Assembly (NCBI GenBank): GCA_005880175.1
Contig: VBJR01000214.1
Location: forward strand, 1-14,000
Reading direction: 5' to 3'
Length of the DNA stretch: 14,000 bases
From: Chloroflexota bacterium
GTDB lineage: Bacteria; Chloroflexota; Dormibacteria; Dormibacterales; Dormibacteraceae
This document shows positions 1 through 6,640 of this stretch, in pieces. The notes below the pieces were generated by a model. The model saw nothing but the letters and a program-made list of their open reading frames with translations, searched no databases and was not told the origin of the DNA. How positions within the stretch are numbered: position 1 is the stretch's first letter; each line of letters begins with the position of its first letter. A program made the position numbers and the translations under genes.

Positions 1-1
1 G

Positions 2-229
2 ACCGACCTGCCGGTGGTCGGCGTGCCGGTGCCGACGGCCCACCTGGGCGGCCAGGACTCCCTCTACTCGATCGTGCAGATGCCGGCCGGCATCCCGGTC
101 GCGACCATGGCGATCGGCGAGGCCGGCGCCCGCAACGCGGCCTGGTTCGCGGCCCGGATCCTCGGCCTGGCGGACGCCGGGGTCGCCGGCCGCCACCTCG
201 AGAAAAGGCAGGCGCTGGCCAATCGCTAG
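2..229 (+). CDS. purE: PurE, N5-carboxyaminoimidazole ribonucleotide mutase, C-terminal part (5' end outside window)
   Basis: The reading frame is open from the first bases of the window and ends in TAG at 227-229, giving the last 75 residues. The peptide GVPVPT, the following [20 protein letters not shown] and the closing A-I-G-x-A-G-A-x-N-A stretch are the hallmark C-terminal half of class I PurE, which interconverts N5-carboxy-AIR and CAIR in purine synthesis in the cytosol. The SIVQMPAG loop helps form the substrate pocket in the family. The N-terminal SGS-containing half lies upstream and cannot be judged. A GTG at 14 is internal and is not the real start. The next gene begins 7 nt downstream, so the two are probably co-transcribed, although they share no obvious pathway. 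Confidence 0.93.
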   Translation, partial: TDLPVVGVPVPTAHLGGQDSLYSIVQMPAGIPVATMAIGEAGARNAAWFAARILGLADAGVAGRHLEKRQALANR

Positions 230-236
230 GACGCCC

Positions 237-2039
237 GTGCTGCTGACCGATGGGTCGTTCCGGGAGGGCGACCGTCTGCTGGACCTGCCCGTCGAGGAGG
301 TCTCTCCGCTCGCGGGGAAGCTCGACGCGGTCGGGCTGTTCTCGCTCGACGCGCTCGGCGCCCGGACGTTCGAGGCGGCGCTGCGCCGCGGCCTCGACCC
401 ATGGGAGTGGCTGCGCCGGCTGGCCGACGCGACGCCGTCCACGCCGCTCCAGGCGCTGGTCCGCGGCCGAACGCTCCTGGGCGACCGCACCCGGGCCGAT
501 GACGTCGTCGAGCTGTTCGTCGCCACGGCCGCGCGCGCCGGGGTGGACGTCTTCCGGGTGTTCGACCCGCTGAACGACGTCCGCAACCTGGAGGCAGCGG
601 CGCGCGCCGCCAAGCAGGCGGGGAAGCGGGTGCAGGGCGCCCTGTGCTACGCCGTCAGCCCGGCGCACGACCTGGACCACTGGCGGGCGGCGGCCGCGGC
701 GGTCGCGGCGCTGGATGTGGACGAGCTCGTGCTGATGGACACGTCGGGCCTGCTCGGCCCGGGCGCCGCGGCGGAGCTGGTGCGCGCGCTGCGGGAGACG
801 GTCCGGCAGCCGGTCGTCGTGCACGCGTGCTGCGCCGGCGGGATGGCCCCGATGGCGTACCTGGCCGCGGTGCAGGCCGGCGCCAACGGGCTGGACACGG
901 CGATGTCGCCGCTGGCGTCGGGCGCGTCCGCGCCCGCGACCGAGACCGTCGTCGCCGCGCTCGCCGGCGGCGAGCACGACACCGGGCTCGACCTGGGCCG
1001 CCTGACCGAGGTCGAGCACGACCTGGTGGAGCTGCTGGCGCGCACCTCGGCCGACGGCGCCTCGCCGGCCGGCGGCCTGGACGCCGACGTCCTCCGCCAC
1101 CAGCTGCCCGCCGCGCTGCTGCGTGACCTCAGCGCCCAGCTCGACCAGCACAACGCGATCGCCCGCCTCGGCGACGCGCTCGCCGAGGTGCCGCGCGTGC
1201 GGGGCGAGCTCGGCTTCCCGCCGCTGGTGGCGCCGGTGCGGCAGATCGTCGCGACGCAGGCCGTGTACAACGTCCTCGGCGGTGACCGCTACGCGACGGT
1301 CTCGCAGGAGCTCAAGGACTACCTGCAGGGCCTGTACGGCTCCCCGCCGCGACCGGCGGACGCCGAGGTCCGGCGGCTGGTGCTCGGCCAGGACGAGCCC
1401 ATCACGATCCGTCCGGCGGACCTGCTGGAGCCGCAGGTCGAGGACGCCCGCGAGCAGCTCCGCCGCCGTGGCGTCGAGCCGACCGACGAGCGCGTCCTGA
1501 GCTTCCTGCTCTTCCCGACCCCCGCCCTGGACCTGTTCCTCGGGGGCGCGAAGCCGGCCCGGCCGGAGGCCGCCCCCGCCGCCGGCGAGACCGCCGCCGC
1601 GGCGCCCTCGCCCAACGGCGCGGGCGAGGCCGCGGCGGCGCCGCCGCCGGAAGCGGCGCCGCCCGCGCCCCAGCCCGTCGCCGCCGAGTTCGAGGTCGAG
1701 GTCGAGGGCGAGGTGTTCCACGTCCGGGTGGCCGGCGCCGGGGTGATGGTGCTGCCGGCCGCGGCGGGCGCGGGCGCGCCCATGGCGACGACGGCCGCCG
1801 GGGCGCCGGCTCCTCGTCGCGCCCGCGACGGGGCGGTCACCGCGCCCATGCAGGGACTGATCGTCAGGGTACCCGTGCAGGTCGGCGACGAGGTCAAGCT
1901 GGGCGACGTGGTGGCCGTGCTGGAGGCCATGAAGATGCAGAACGACATCGTGGCCACCCAGCCGGGCAAGGTGGTCGAGGTCTACGTGAAAGAGGGCGAC
2001 GTGGTCAGCCCCAACCAGGCCCTGGTCGCCGTCGGCTGA
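237..2039 (+). CDS. Carboxyltransferase-like subunit (PycB/OadA family) fused to a C-terminal biotinyl (BCCP) domain; CT active site appears degenerate
   Basis: 600 aa from GTG at 237, 7 nt after purE; only a weak AGGA lies upstream. Residues about 1-270 follow the HMGL-like TIM-barrel CT domain of oxaloacetate decarboxylase alpha / pyruvate carboxylase B (LDAVGLFSLDALGARTF, DVFRVFDPLND). Residues about 285-435 match the conserved PYC_OADA domain (GELGFPPLVAPVRQIVATQA, PITIRPADLLEP). An Ala/Pro-rich linker (about 438-485) leads to a biotinyl domain with EAMKM, biotin-accepting K566. Seen by eye against remembered family sequences: the RDAHQS-type motif is R9-E10-G11-D12-R13-L14; the lysine of (I/V)KDxxG, carbamylated in active enzymes, is M167; the H-x-H metal pair is H196-A-C198; the TSxP transfer threonine is A230. 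The usual PGGM is PAAL. The barrel is therefore probably inactive while K566 is intact. The partner is likely the biotin carboxylase at 3344-4813. A functional role as biotin carrier or scaffold is inference. Confidence 0.85.
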   Translation: MLLTDGSFREGDRLLDLPVEEVSPLAGKLDAVGLFSLDALGARTFEAALRRGLDPWEWLRRLADATPSTPLQALVRGRTLLGDRTRADDVVELFVATAARAGVDVFRVFDPLNDVRNLEAAARAAKQAGKRVQGALCYAVSPAHDLDHWRAAAAAVAALDVDELVLMDTSGLLGPGAAAELVRALRETVRQPVVVHACCAGGMAPMAYLAAVQAGANGLDTAMSPLASGASAPATETVVAALAGGEHDTGLDLGRLTEVEHDLVELLARTSADGASPAGGLDADVLRHQLPAALLRDLSAQLDQHNAIARLGDALAEVPRVRGELGFPPLVAPVRQIVATQAVYNVLGGDRYATVSQELKDYLQGLYGSPPRPADAEVRRLVLGQDEPITIRPADLLEPQVEDAREQLRRRGVEPTDERVLSFLLFPTPALDLFLGGAKPARPEAAPAAGETAAAAPSPNGAGEAAAAPPPEAAPPAPQPVAAEFEVEVEGEVFHVRVAGAGVMVLPAAAGAGAPMATTAAGAPAPRRARDGAVTAPMQGLIVRVPVQVGDEVKLGDVVAVLEAMKMQNDIVATQPGKVVEVYVKEGDVVSPNQALVAVG

Positions 2040-2046
2040 CGGCGCG

Positions 2047-2081
2047 GGCCAGGGCTGCCGCGACGGCGGCAAACCCTGGCC
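2047..2081. terminator. Hairpin between convergent genes, probable bidirectional terminator
   Basis: GGCCAGGG (2047-2054) pairs perfectly with CCCTGGCC (2074-2081). Inside, TGCCG (2056-2060) pairs with CGGCA (2067-2071), leaving a 6-nt loop. The stem starts 8 nt after the stop of the CT-BCCP gene and lies 12 nt beyond the stop of the convergent kelch gene, the expected place for a shared terminator. There is no T-run on either side, so it is not a classical Rho-independent terminator; U-tract-less hairpins are common in GC-rich genomes. Confidence 0.6.
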
Positions 2082-2092
2082 GGTCTGTCAGG

Positions 2093-3166
2093 TCAGCTGC
2101 TGGTCCAGTCCTGGCCGTCCCAGGTCCAGGTGTCGTTCAGCGGCGCGTTGGTGAGGAAGTCGATGCCGCCGAAGACGACGACCTGGGCGGTCGCGGCGTC
2201 GTACGTCAGGCCCGGCATCGGCCCCGTGCTCGTCCGCACGGAGGGCGCGTGGACGGGATGCTGCTGGGTCCACTGCGTGCCATCCCAGGTCCAGGTGTCG
2301 TTGCGCTCGAGGCCGCCGAACAGCACGATCGTGTGCGTCTGCTCGTCGGTCGCCGTCTGGACCAGGCCTCGCTCCGGCGGCGTGACCACGTCCCGGTGCG
2401 TCCACGCCTGGCCGTCGAACTCCCACTGCTGCAGAGTCCGCTGGTTGACGTCGTCCGCGAGAAGGACGACGACCTGCCGAACCGGGTCCACGCTGAACCC
2501 GCCCTGGAACGCGCTGGTCGGCGGCCCGCCGGTGAACGGCAGATCGGTCCAGTTGCCGCCGTCCCAGGAGTAGACGTGCTTGGAGCCGGCACCGAACTGG
2601 CCGTCGTACAGCAGGACGGTGCCGGTGCCGGCGAAGTACGTGATGCCCTGCTCGTGGGTCGGCGCCGGGTTGAACGCCGGCGTCGTCCGCGTCCAGTCGC
2701 GGCCGTCCCACAGCCAGGTGTCGGCGAGGTCGGGGCCAGCAGCGAAGCCGCCGAACAGCACGACCTGCTGATGGCGCGGGTCGTAGGCCATCTCCGCGCT
2801 CGCCCGCGGGCTCGGCGCATGGAGCGGATGGAGCAGCGACCAGCGGTGGCCGTCCCAGCTCCAGGTGTCGCCGAGGAACGTCGAGCCGGTTTGCCCGCCG
2901 AACAGGAGGACGTCGCCCCGGGCGCCGTCGTACGTCATCCCGGGGCTCCAGCGCGGGCTGGGCCGCCGCGCCAGCTGGACCTGGTCGCCGGGCGGCAGGG
3001 CTGCTGACCGCGGGGCCGCCGGGGCCGCCGGGATCGCCGTCGTTACGGCCGCAACCGGCCTGGTGGGCGGCGTGGCAGCGCCCGAGCACCCCGTGACGAG
3101 GAGCGCGGTGCCCGCCAGCGCGAGGCCGGCCCGAAGCCATGCGCGAATGGACAGGAGTGAACTCAT
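2093..3166 (-). CDS. Secreted kelch-repeat beta-propeller lipoprotein
   Basis: 357 aa. The ATG at 3166 is preceded by GGGAGG at 3176-3171. The N-terminus is a lipoprotein signal: Arg at 8 and 12, a hydrophobic stretch (about 13-25) and lipobox V-T-G-C with C27, so it should be lipid-anchored outside the membrane. A Pro/Ala-rich linker (28-65) follows. Six propeller blades occupy about 73-357, each with an (M/T)xYD strand, a VLLFGG/VVLFGG-like strand and a DTWxWDGxxW strand. The clearest copies are at 79-110, 127-159, 278-300 and 320-355; the blades at about 174-208 and 223-257 are more diverged. This is the galactose-oxidase/kelch fold, but copper-binding residues of a true galactose oxidase were not identified, so binding to sugar, wall polymer or protein is more likely than catalysis. 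It stands alone, opposite in direction to both flanking carboxylase genes. Substrate unknown. Confidence 0.88.
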   Translation of the reverse strand: MSSLLSIRAWLRAGLALAGTALLVTGCSGAATPPTRPVAAVTTAIPAAPAAPRSAALPPGDQVQLARRPSPRWSPGMTYDGARGDVLLFGGQTGSTFLGDTWSWDGHRWSLLHPLHAPSPRASAEMAYDPRHQQVVLFGGFAAGPDLADTWLWDGRDWTRTTPAFNPAPTHEQGITYFAGTGTVLLYDGQFGAGSKHVYSWDGGNWTDLPFTGGPPTSAFQGGFSVDPVRQVVVLLADDVNQRTLQQWEFDGQAWTHRDVVTPPERGLVQTATDEQTHTIVLFGGLERNDTWTWDGTQWTQQHPVHAPSVRTSTGPMPGLTYDAATAQVVVFGGIDFLTNAPLNDTWTWDGQDWTSS

Positions 3167-3170
3167 GAAA

Positions 3171-3176
3171 CCTCCC
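3171..3176 (-). promoter_or_regulatory. Shine-Dalgarno of the kelch lipoprotein gene
   Basis: GGGAGG on the minus strand, 4 nt before the ATG ending at 3164. It supports the start that gives a complete signal peptide and shows this mRNA has a leader, unlike the divergent biotin carboxylase gene. Confidence 0.6.
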
Positions 3177-3291
3177 GGCCCCCGCTACCCCTCGGTGCCT
3201 GCGTCAGTGCAACGCTTCAACTGCCGAACTCGTGTCACGCCGGTCTCGGACGCCCACCGGTCCGGGACGTCCGCCCCATGCGCCCGGGGTG

Positions 3292-3305
3292 GTCCGGCTC
3301 CGGAC
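3292..3305. promoter_or_regulatory. Inverted repeat in the divergent spacer, possible operator
   Basis: GTCCGG-CT-CCGGAC is a perfect 6-bp-arm inverted repeat. It ends 25 nt before the putative -10 hexamer at 3331, so it sits near the -35 zone of the biotin carboxylase promoter. A related GGACGTCC palindrome lies at 3265-3272. The 177-bp spacer 3167-3343 contains no gene I can support. In sequence this rich in C and G, short palindromes can arise by chance. Confidence 0.25.
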
Positions 3306-3330
3306 GGGGGCAGGGAGTCCGCCAGCGCCG

Positions 3331-3336
3331 TACGCT
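3331..3336 (+). promoter_or_regulatory. TANNNT -10 element of the biotin carboxylase operon, probably leaderless
   Basis: TACGCT ends 7 nt before the GTG start at 3344, so transcription would begin at or next to the start codon. No Shine-Dalgarno and no TTGACA-like -35 is visible. The same hexamer at almost the same distance precedes the lipoprotein gene starting at 10205. Confidence 0.5.
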
Positions 3337-3343
3337 TTCGGCG

Positions 3344-4813
3344 GTGAAGGCGAAGCTGTTCAAGAAGATCCTGGTCGCCAACCGGGGCGAGATCGCCGTC
3401 CGGGTCATGCGGGCCTGCCGTGAGCTCGGCATCGAGAGCGTGGCCATCTTCTCGGACGCCGACCGCGGCGCCATCCACGCCCGGTACGCGGACGAGGCCC
3501 ACCACATCGGCGCCGCCGCTCCCGCGCAGTCCTACCTCCAGCTCGAGAAGATCGTGAAGCTGGCCGGCGACATCGGCGCCGAGGCCATCCACCCCGGCTA
3601 CGGGTTCCTCTCGGAGCGCCCCGAGCTGCCCGAGGCGTGCGCGGCCACCGGCGTCACGTTCATCGGCCCCCCCGCCTCGGCCATGCGGGCGCTCGGCTCC
3701 AAGCTCGAGGCCCGGGCGCTGGCCGCCTCGCACGGCGTGCCCGTCACGCCCGGCAGCGGCTCGCTGGAGGACCCGGAGGAGGCGGCCCGCGCCGCCCGCG
3801 AGATCGGGTTCCCGGTGATCGTCAAGCCGTCGGGCGGCGGCGGCGGCATCGGCATGAAGGTGGTCGAGCGGGAGGCCGACCTGGCCGCCGCCATCGAGAG
3901 CTGCCGGAACGCGGCGCGGGCCTCGTTCGGCGATCCCACGGTCTACGTGGAGCGGTACGTCCGCAAGCCCCGGCACGTCGAGATCCAGGTCATCGCGGAC
4001 CAGCACGGCAACGTGGTGCACCTGGGCGAGCGCGAGTGCTCGATCCAGCGCCGGCACCAGAAGATCCTGGAGGAGACCCCGTCGCCGGCCGTGACGCCGG
4101 AGATCCGGCGGCGGATGGGCGACGCGGCCGTCAGCGCGGCGCGGGCGGCGGGCTACGTCAACGCCGGGACCGTCGAGTTCATCTTCAGCGAGGGCGACTT
4201 CTACTTCCTGGAGGTGAACGCCCGACTGCAGGTCGAGCACCCGATCACCGAGGAGGTGACCGGCATCGACCTGGTCAAGGAGCAGATCCGGGTCGCGGCC
4301 GGCCTGCCGCTCTCGTTCACGCAGGAGCAGGTCACGTGGACCGGCCACGCGATCGAGATGCGCATCAATGCCGAGGATCCTGCCCGGCGGTTCATCCCGA
4401 ACCCCCGGCGCATCACCCGCTGGGTGGCGCCCAGCGGCCCGGGCGTCAGGATCGACTCGGGCTTCGGGCCCGGCTCCGAGGTCCCGCCCAACTACGACTC
4501 GCTGGTCGCCAAGCTGATCGTGCACGGCGCCGATCGGGCCGAGGCGATCGCGCGGGCCAGCCGGGCGCTGCGCGAGTTCGTGCTGGTCGGGCCGGCGACC
4601 ACGATCCCGTACCACCGCGCGATCCTGGAGAGCCCCGACTTCCGGGCCGGCGGGCTGACCACCCGGTTCATCGAGGACCACCCGGAGCTGGTCGACGCGA
4701 TGGGGCGGTTCCTCGGCGAGGCTTCTCCGATGGACTACGGCGCGGACCCGCGGCACGTGGCCGCGGCGGCGGCCGCGGTCGCTGCGGTCGTGTCGTCGCA
4801 GCAGCAGTCGTGA
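3344..4813 (+). CDS. Biotin carboxylase subunit of a biotin-dependent carboxylase (AccC/PycA type)
   Basis: 489 aa from GTG at 3344; the frame is open further upstream, but KILVANRGEIAVRVMRA, the invariable family start, begins at residue 8. It carboxylates biotin on BCCP with ATP and bicarbonate. N-terminal Rossmann-like domain (about 6-118), ATP-grasp with glycine loop GGGGGIGM (164-171) and C-terminal biotin-carboxylase domain. Counterparts of E. coli AccC residues are present: K161 (K159), K240 (K238), E278 (E276), E290 (E288), N292, R294, E298 (E296) and R340 (R338), the last in HAIEMRINAEDP. It therefore looks active. The C-terminus ends in an Ala-rich tail and has no biotinyl domain, so BCCP must come from elsewhere, most simply the gene at 237-2039. 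The physiological acceptor (acetyl-, propionyl-CoA or pyruvate) cannot be read from the sequence. Its stop overlaps the next start by 4 nt. Confidence 0.94.
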   Translation: MKAKLFKKILVANRGEIAVRVMRACRELGIESVAIFSDADRGAIHARYADEAHHIGAAAPAQSYLQLEKIVKLAGDIGAEAIHPGYGFLSERPELPEACAATGVTFIGPPASAMRALGSKLEARALAASHGVPVTPGSGSLEDPEEAARAAREIGFPVIVKPSGGGGGIGMKVVEREADLAAAIESCRNAARASFGDPTVYVERYVRKPRHVEIQVIADQHGNVVHLGERECSIQRRHQKILEETPSPAVTPEIRRRMGDAAVSAARAAGYVNAGTVEFIFSEGDFYFLEVNARLQVEHPITEEVTGIDLVKEQIRVAAGLPLSFTQEQVTWTGHAIEMRINAEDPARRFIPNPRRITRWVAPSGPGVRIDSGFGPGSEVPPNYDSLVAKLIVHGADRAEAIARASRALREFVLVGPATTIPYHRAILESPDFRAGGLTTRFIEDHPELVDAMGRFLGEASPMDYGADPRHVAAAAAAVAAVVSSQQQS

Positions 4814-5553
4814 TCCGCGCCGAGCGGGAGGGCGACCTGGCGCTGGTCCGGATCGACCGGCCGGAGAAGCGCAACGCCCTGACGCTGGCGATGATCGAGT
4901 CCCTGCGGGACGCGCTCCTCGACGCGGGCGCCGACCCGGCCGTGCGCGGCGTGCTCGTCTGCGGCACGCCGCCCAGCACGTGCGCGGGCGTGGACCTGGC
5001 CGAGTTCGCCGGCGGGACGCCCGACGGCATCCTGCGCCTGATCGACGCGCTGGGCGACGCCTGCGCGGCCGCCCGGCGCTGCCCCAAGCCGGTGGCGATG
5101 GCGATCCAGGGCCACTGCTTCGGCGGCGCGCTGGAGCTGGCGTGCGCGTGCGACTTCCGGGTGGCGGCGCCGGGCGCGCTGCTGGCGATGCCCGAGGTCG
5201 CGCTGGGCATCCCGTCCGTGATCGACGCGGCGCTGATCGAGCGCCACGTCGGCGCCGGCCGGGCCCGCGAGCTGATCCTCACCGCCGAGCCGGTCGCCGC
5301 CGGGGAGGCGCTCGCCTGGGGCCTGGTCAACCGGGTCGCGCCGGCGGACCGGCTCCTGGACGCCTGCCGGGAGCTGCTGGGCGCCGTCGTCCGGCACGAC
5401 CCGGCCGCGATCGGGCGCCAGAAGCGGCTGTTCTCGGACTGGGACAACCTCCCTCTCGACGAGGCGATCCAGCACAGCAAAGAGGCGCTGGTGGCGTCCT
5501 TCGCCGGCGGCGTGCCGCAGCGACTCGCACAGGAGCGAATGAGGAGCCGATGA
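4810..5553 (+). CDS. Enoyl-CoA hydratase/isomerase (crotonase) family protein
   Basis: 247 aa. The GTG start at 4810 overlaps the biotin carboxylase stop (GTGA), implying translational coupling; [24 protein letters not shown] is a normal crotonase N-terminus. The CoA-binding and oxyanion-hole segments are C58-A-G-V-D-L and G101-H-C-F-G-G-A-L-E-L. Both glutamates used by hydratases are present: E109 (in GGALEL) and E129 (in MPEV). The usual GxxPGxGG segment after the second Glu is replaced by [10 protein letters not shown], seen in a divergent subgroup, so the substrate may not be an ordinary straight-chain enoyl-CoA. The tight link to a biotin carboxylase suggests an acyl-CoA pathway such as branched-chain or propionyl/crotonyl-CoA metabolism; the precise reaction is inference. 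Confidence 0.88.
   Translation: MIRAEREGDLALVRIDRPEKRNALTLAMIESLRDALLDAGADPAVRGVLVCGTPPSTCAGVDLAEFAGGTPDGILRLIDALGDACAAARRCPKPVAMAIQGHCFGGALELACACDFRVAAPGALLAMPEVALGIPSVIDAALIERHVGAGRARELILTAEPVAAGEALAWGLVNRVAPADRLLDACRELLGAVVRHDPAAIGRQKRLFSDWDNLPLDEAIQHSKEALVASFAGGVPQRLAQERMRSR
5541..5546 (+). promoter_or_regulatory. Ribosome-binding site of the NUDIX gene
   Basis: GAGGAG lies 3 nt before ATG 5550, inside the 3' end of the crotonase gene. Spacing is short, but together with the ATGA overlap it selects this start over an in-crotonase-frame ATG at 5539. Confidence 0.45.
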
Positions 5554-6107
5554 CGCTAGACCACGAAGTCAAGCCTCCGTTCGAGGTCATCGAGAGCCAC
5601 GAGACCGCCCGCGACTGGAACCTGGCCCTGCGCCGGGACCGCATCCGCTGGCCGGACGGCACGGAGGCGGACTACCGGGTCGTGGACGGTCCGAGCGCCG
5701 TGTTCGTGGTGCCGTACGCCCAGAACGGCACGACGGTGCTGGTCCGGCAGTGGCGGCACTCCTGGGGCTCCACGACCTGGGAGGTGCCCGCGGGCACGCT
5801 GGAGCCGGGCGAGGAGCCGCTGGCGTGCGCCCAGCGCGAGCTGCGCGAGGAGGCCGGCCTGATCGCCGACGACTGGACATCGCTGGGCGCCACGCGCGGC
5901 ACCGCGCTCCAGACGGGCCGCCAGCACCTCTACCTGGCCAGGGGCCTGCGCCGGGTGCAGCGGACGCCGGAGCCGTACGAGCGGGACATGATCCTCCGCG
6001 AGGTGGCGTTCCGCACGGCCCTCGACGCGGCGCTGTCCGGCGAGATCGAGCACGCGGCTTCCATATCCGCATTGGCGCGCGCGGGGCGTGTCCTGGGCAT
6101 CATCTAG
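5550..6107 (+). CDS. NUDIX hydrolase, ADP-ribose pyrophosphatase-like
   Basis: 185 aa. ATG 5550 overlaps the crotonase stop (ATGA). A complete Nudix box G-x5-E-x7-REUxEExGU runs from G82 to L104, with metal-binding glutamates in RELREEAG. The preceding [12 protein letters not shown] and the VVPY...[11 protein letters not shown] strand are typical of the ADP-ribose/NDP-sugar pyrophosphatase (NudF-like) branch, which cleaves ADP-ribose to AMP and ribose 5-phosphate in the cytosol. It usually acts as a dimer through the N-terminal domain (about 1-55 here). Coupling to acyl-CoA genes is unexpected; a CoA- or NAD-derived substrate is possible, but the CoA-pyrophosphatase signature was not recognised. 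Substrate assignment is therefore moderate, family assignment strong. Confidence 0.9.
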   Translation: MTLDHEVKPPFEVIESHETARDWNLALRRDRIRWPDGTEADYRVVDGPSAVFVVPYAQNGTTVLVRQWRHSWGSTTWEVPAGTLEPGEEPLACAQRELREEAGLIADDWTSLGATRGTALQTGRQHLYLARGLRRVQRTPEPYERDMILREVAFRTALDAALSGEIEHAASISALARAGRVLGII

Positions 6108-6114
6108 AGGTCCG

Positions 6115-6132
6115 GGGGCCCGGCAGGGCCCC
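6115..6132. terminator. GC hairpin between the NUDIX and YbjQ-like genes
   Basis: GGGGCCC (6115-6121), loop GGCA, GGGCCCC (6126-6132): a perfect 7-bp stem starting 7 nt after the NUDIX stop. No T-run follows. It could end the upstream coupled operon or act as an attenuator or processing site before the YbjQ-like gene, whose Shine-Dalgarno starts 6 nt after the stem. Confidence 0.4.
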
Positions 6133-6138
6133 ATCACC

Positions 6139-6145
6139 GAGGAGG
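6139..6145 (+). promoter_or_regulatory. Ribosome-binding site of the YbjQ-like gene
   Basis: GAGGAGG is a strong anti-SD match, but it ends 12 nt before ATG 6158, longer than usual. No alternative in-frame ATG, GTG or TTG exists between it and 6158, so the ATG is retained. Confidence 0.5.
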
Positions 6146-6157
6146 TCTCCATCCGGC

Positions 6158-6517
6158 ATGGGGCAGCAGGCGCAGCAGTCTCCCATCGACCACCGCTGGG
6201 TCACGACGGCGTTCACGATCGATGGCGCGCGGATCGTGCGCAGCCTCGGCATCGTCCGGGGCATCACGGTCCGGTCGCGCAGCGTCGTCGGCAGCATCGG
6301 CGCGGCGTTCCAGCAGCTCGGCGGCGGCAACATCACGCTCTACACCGAGCTGGCCGAGCACGCCCGCGAGGAGGCGTACCAGATCATGGTCCAGCACGCC
6401 GCCGCGCTCGGCGCCAACGGCGTCATCGGCATGCGGTACGACGCGACCGAGATGGCCAGCGGCGTCACCGAGGTGCTGTGCTACGGCACCGCGGTGGTGT
6501 TCGAGTCGGCGGGATGA
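6158..6517 (+). CDS. YbjQ/UPF0145 (DUF74) family protein
   Basis: 119 aa, slightly longer than the roughly 105-aa family norm because of a polar N-terminal lead ([14 protein letters not shown]). The core is typical: [21 protein letters not shown] (31-51), a conserved GGG then [17 protein letters not shown] (61-77), and [15 protein letters not shown] (82-95). The family forms small oligomeric rings and is labelled putative heavy-metal-binding on structural grounds; no biochemical function is established. No cysteine cluster is present (one Cys, C108), so metal binding is not evident from sequence. It follows the NUDIX gene by 50 bp containing a hairpin, so co-transcription is uncertain. Confidence 0.9.
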   Translation: MGQQAQQSPIDHRWVTTAFTIDGARIVRSLGIVRGITVRSRSVVGSIGAAFQQLGGGNITLYTELAEHAREEAYQIMVQHAAALGANGVIGMRYDATEMASGVTEVLCYGTAVVFESAG

Positions 6518-6640
6518 GCCGTGGGTCGCTGGGACCTGAAGCGTTGAGTCCGTCTTCCCGAGGCTGCCCGGCGCCGGCTTCAGACGCGGAGCGATGCGCC
6601 GCAGGCGCCCCCAACGTCCCGGATGGCGGGGGGGTTCTGG

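Noticed and set aside
1550..1680. GCC/GCG-rich repeat-like tract in the CT-BCCP gene considered as a DNA repeat
   Set aside because: It encodes the Ala/Pro-rich flexible linker common before biotinyl domains; no regular DNA unit is repeated.
2249..3007. 252-residue plus-strand frame opposite the kelch gene
   Set aside because: Repetitive antisense of the kelch repeats. The minus strand has the signal peptide, lipobox, Shine-Dalgarno and propeller motifs.
2093..3166. Kelch protein as a true galactose oxidase
   Set aside because: Only the propeller fold and WDG blades are evident; copper ligands and the Tyr-Cys cofactor pair were not identified and the protein is shorter than such enzymes.
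3278..3343. N-terminal extension of the biotin carboxylase from ATG 3278
   Set aside because: Gives a Gly/Arg-rich lead unlike the family, which begins a few residues before KILVANRGE. The GTG 3344 start is also positioned by the TACGCT hexamer.
3185..4756. A 523-residue open frame on the minus strand opposite the biotin carboxylase
   Set aside because: Low-complexity Arg/Asp/Gly/His-rich translation with no motif. It mirrors a gene with strong family conservation on the plus strand and reflects the rarity of stop codons in GC-rich DNA.
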